This document shows positions 61,401-64,000 of a stretch of DNA of 64,000 nucleotides, piece by piece. Origin of the DNA: Vitis vinifera (taxonomy: Eukaryota > Streptophyta > Magnoliopsida > Vitales > Vitaceae); assembly GCF_030704535.1 (NCBI RefSeq), contig NC_081823.1, positions 9,141,001 to 9,205,000 on the forward strand, read 5' to 3'. The notes below the pieces were generated by a model, which did not search any database, had not been told where the DNA came from, and was given only the letters and a program-made list of their open reading frames with translations. The translations under genes were made by a program, and so were the position numbers. Position 1 is the stretch's first letter. Every line of letters begins with the position of its first letter.

Positions 61401-64000
61401 AACTTGGTGTTGTTTGTTTGTTAATAATTCTTTTAGAATAAATGGCTTTGAAAACCTTCCAGAATTTCTTTACTTTATTCAATTATTCTTCTTATAATTT
61501 CTTCAATTTATGTTTCAGGTTAATGAGCCACCCGCAAGGTCATGATTTGACATCAAAGTATATTTGGGAACTTGAGATTAGAATTTCTGATTTTAAGTCA
61601 CTTTTATCTTATGGATCATCCTTGCTTCCATTTTGGGAGCATTCTGAAAGGCAGATTAAGCGGCTGGAAGTTGCTGTTGATGATCAAATTTGTCAATTTG
61701 CTAAATATGCAGAGAATGAAGTTGACACACATATAAAGAGAGATAAATCACTGGAAAGCATGGTTGATGCATATGAAGCTGATGGAAATGAAAAGAAAGT
61801 AGTTTCTAAAGTTGAAATTTCTACAACAGTTCTGAAAGACTCGCAGGGTGTAGCCACCAATGATAATATTGCTATTTCTGGACACATTTCTTCATGTGGA
61901 TATCCTACCACTTTTGCAGGCAATGGCTCGGAAGCAAATGGTGGAAGAGTCGATGGAAATGACCTTTCTGATGAATTCACTTTCAAGCCTGGGCTCCATG
62001 CTGAGGAAGATGTGGACATGGACGTGGACATGGAAGTTGATGACACTGTTCCTTCAAGCAACGCAGCAGCCCAAAATCCATTGGGTACTGAATATTTTCC
62101 TCCACAGGAGCAATCTATTCAGCCAAATCTGCCTGTGGAATACTCATCCTTGGCTTCAGAGGATGGGTTTACTATTCCACCTCCTCCTGGTGAGGAATGG
62201 ATCCCCCCACCACCTCCTGATAACGAAATAATTCCTCCACCTCCACCTCCACCTGATGAGCCACCTGAGCCTGCATATCCCCCACCACCATCATATCCGG
62301 AGACAGCCGAAGCTGTTCCTTATACAGGGCAATATAATCTATCCTACCCAGATTCTAACTTCGACTATTATGGGCACACTGTTGCTGAAGTTCCAAGCAG
62401 TAGCTTTTATGGACTTGCTGAAGGACATCAAGTGGCAATGCCCCATCCACCAGTGTACTATGACACAGTTCCTAATGTGTATCTGGAGAATGCCCTAGTC
62501 ATGGTTAACCCTGTTGAGCCTGGAGCATATTATGGAGTTCAGGATGGCATGGTGCCTCCTGTTGCTGTAGTGAGTAGTGTAGAATCTTCTGGGCTTCACA
62601 GTGGATCTGGTCCAGTGAGTTACGACACCCTTGCTTCTGATCAAACTGGTACCTCTGAGCAAACTGGTGCCACTGATGCTCCAGCTGAAGTGGGCTGCAG
62701 TTCTTTATCAAACAGGAAGGTTGATGTTCCAGCTGTTGGTTGTCATGCTGAAATGGCCTCTGCAGAGGTTGCTTTTAGTTCAGCCACAATTCAAGCACCA
62801 GCAACCATTTTGGTAAAAGAGAGTGCTCCTGTGCCGTCAACCAATGTGGTAACTGGTGCTCCTGCATCAACAGGTTCTAAGGCTCAATCTAAAGGTAGAG
62901 TGTCTAAACACCTAGAATTTTTTATGGATTATTGTACAGCCCTTTTTTCACTGAAAATTTTCAAATGCAAGGACATTACCTTCAAACTCTAGGTCTGCTT
63001 CACCAATCCCTTTACTGCCTTAGCCAAACCCCTGGGGGGCATGTTACATTAGCTTAAGCTTCTATAGTTACACTTTCATTCATTCCACTACTGTTTTCCA
63101 TTTAAAAAGGTCTCAATTTAAATAATTTATTTATTCATAGATTTATTATTTATTTCTTCAATAGAAAAACAGGATAGCTGCTGACATGGTAAATCAGAAA
63201 AGGGTATTTTGTTGTTCTTATGAGTTTATTTAAGAAATTGCTTCCTGGAATTTACTTGATTCCCATTTGCAACTTTTTTATTTCATTTTTTAGATGTTTG
63301 GTGACTCATTTAGTTAAAATTATGGTACATCCAGAACCAGCAAGGTCGATCCCAAACACTTTGGAGTTAGCTTTAAGGATGGAAGTACGGCCCATCAAGG
63401 CTTGAGATTATTTTAGGGCTGGATTGTGGGGAAATTTATTGCATTTTCTTGGGAGTATTCATTAGATTGGATGGCTAATGTCCTCTAAGCAAGTTCTTGT
63501 TGCTAATTCTGCAGCAATTCTCTAGTTGGGGCCCATTGATTTGTGGGCTGTTCTGCATGCTCACATTGATGGTGCACTGGATGGTTACAGTCTACCATTT
63601 TCAGAATATGGATGAATACTTCATCCATTCACTTGTTAAATTTATTTGTTCACTTTCCCTTTGGGAAGCAGATGCTTAATGGCTTAAATTTTAAGTCAGT
63701 TTCATCCATTTGCCCCTTGGTTTTTTTGGTTAACTAACTACATTATTCAAACTTTTATCCTTCCCTTTCTCTTCATCAGCTTCACGGACTGAAAAGCGGA
63801 CCATAGGCATGACATCCTCATTGAGGTCTAATAAGAAAGTTTCCAGTTTGGTGGACAAGGTGCATTTTGTAGCATATATTGTTTCTCAACTTTGAGGAGA
63901 ATGATTGTTTGGAATTATTTAATATCTAATATTTCTGTTTCATCAGTGGAAGGCTGCAAAAGAGGAATTGCATGAGGATGAGGAATCTGAACCTGAAAAC
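55439..64000 (+). CDS. WW-domain, proline-rich protein, formin-binding-protein-4-like (3' end beyond window)
   Basis: Exons 55439-55523, 56172-56264, 56790-56914, 60558-61357, 61519-62894, 63780-63859 and 63947-64000 (continuing) join in frame to 871 codons. The start gives MGRRKERRLAAISASGRRVK. Exon 3 holds LLLLGQYSDDELEE, typical of this family. A WW domain (about residues 184-212: GWKMVMHEESNQCYYWNTET, then GETSWEVP) has both signature Trp and should bind proline-rich ligands. Exon 5 contains PPPPGEEWIPPPPPDNEIIP and further PPPPPPP runs, potential WW/SH3 or profilin ligands. The last exon in view turns acidic. Relatives are linked to actin regulation or pre-mRNA processing; the role in plants is not settled. 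Intron 3 (3.6 kb) carries a LINE. Confidence 0.82.
57355..57870. repeat. Two-copy direct repeat inside intron 3 of the WW-domain gene
   Basis: 57375-57600 and 57635-57865 share AAGGAAAACCAGAA, ACTTTAAC(C/T)TC(A/G)GCAATATTC and TGGAAATTAACATTCAT blocks in the same order, about 250 bp apart. The LINE inserted just after the second copy. Confidence 0.65.
57902..59870 (+). mobile_element. Young 5'-truncated L1-type LINE in intron 3
   Basis: The target-site duplication CATTGCCCCTGTCGCTTTG is perfect at 57883-57901 and 59871-59889. The element ends TTTATCTATC plus about 14 A. An uninterrupted frame to 59733 encodes the last 603+ aa of ORF2: KGLRQGDPLSPYLF and FADD (residues 79-82) of the reverse transcriptase, then a zinc-binding domain with FFAWEAAWGKILTLDKLQRR and CYLCGCEEENANHILLHC. 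The endonuclease and N-terminal RT are missing, so it cannot move by itself. It lies in the same orientation as the host gene. Confidence 0.95.

Noticed and set aside
61693..62711. Antisense and shifted frames over the WW-domain gene
   Set aside because: They are shadows of the long coding exon 61519-62894, whose frame joins properly with its neighbours.

Overview
The window is plant nuclear DNA: AT-rich intergenic sequence, genes split by many GT-AG introns, and a dense load of retrotransposon remains. Protein matches and transposon families point to a woody eudicot, most probably grapevine (Vitis). The species is an inference; the sequence does not prove it.

Six host genes can be read. (1) 1894-3656 (+) encodes a multi-pass membrane RING-H2 E3 ubiquitin ligase of the At1g12760/At4g11680 type. 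(2) 13691-17622 (+) encodes a complete 12-exon farnesyl diphosphate synthase. (3) 20957-22531 (-) encodes a three-exon bZIP factor related to group A (ABI5/ABF/FD-like). (4) 33348-33638 (+) encodes a 96-aa serine-rich small protein with the plant-specific CLCSPTTH signature; a broken tandem copy lies at 23.9-31.5 kb. (5) 36238-39437 (+) encodes a 177-aa plastid-targeted glycine-rich protein of the YELLOW LEAF 1 type. (6) 55439-64000 (+) encodes a WW-domain, proline-rich formin-binding-protein-4-like protein that runs off the window.

Between the genes: 4.7-10.6 kb holds three different tandem arrays and an internally deleted copia element. 25.5-31.0 kb holds nested elements: a LINE 3' fragment, a miniature LTR element, and a 4.4-kb LINE inserted at the edge of its 3' repeat. 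38.6-50.4 kb is a recent direct tandem duplication of about 5.9 kb. It copied the last exon of the YL1-like gene together with a copia element and two solo LTRs. 51.4-55.4 kb is degraded repeat DNA. A young 5'-truncated LINE with a perfect target-site duplication sits in intron 3 of the last gene.

The genes do not form a functional cluster; each belongs to a separate ordinary cell function. I found no sign of a new multi-gene system. The most informative parts are structural: the tandem duplication that recopied a terminal exon, the layered insertions that can be put in time order, and the TE-invaded pseudogene copy of the serine-rich gene.
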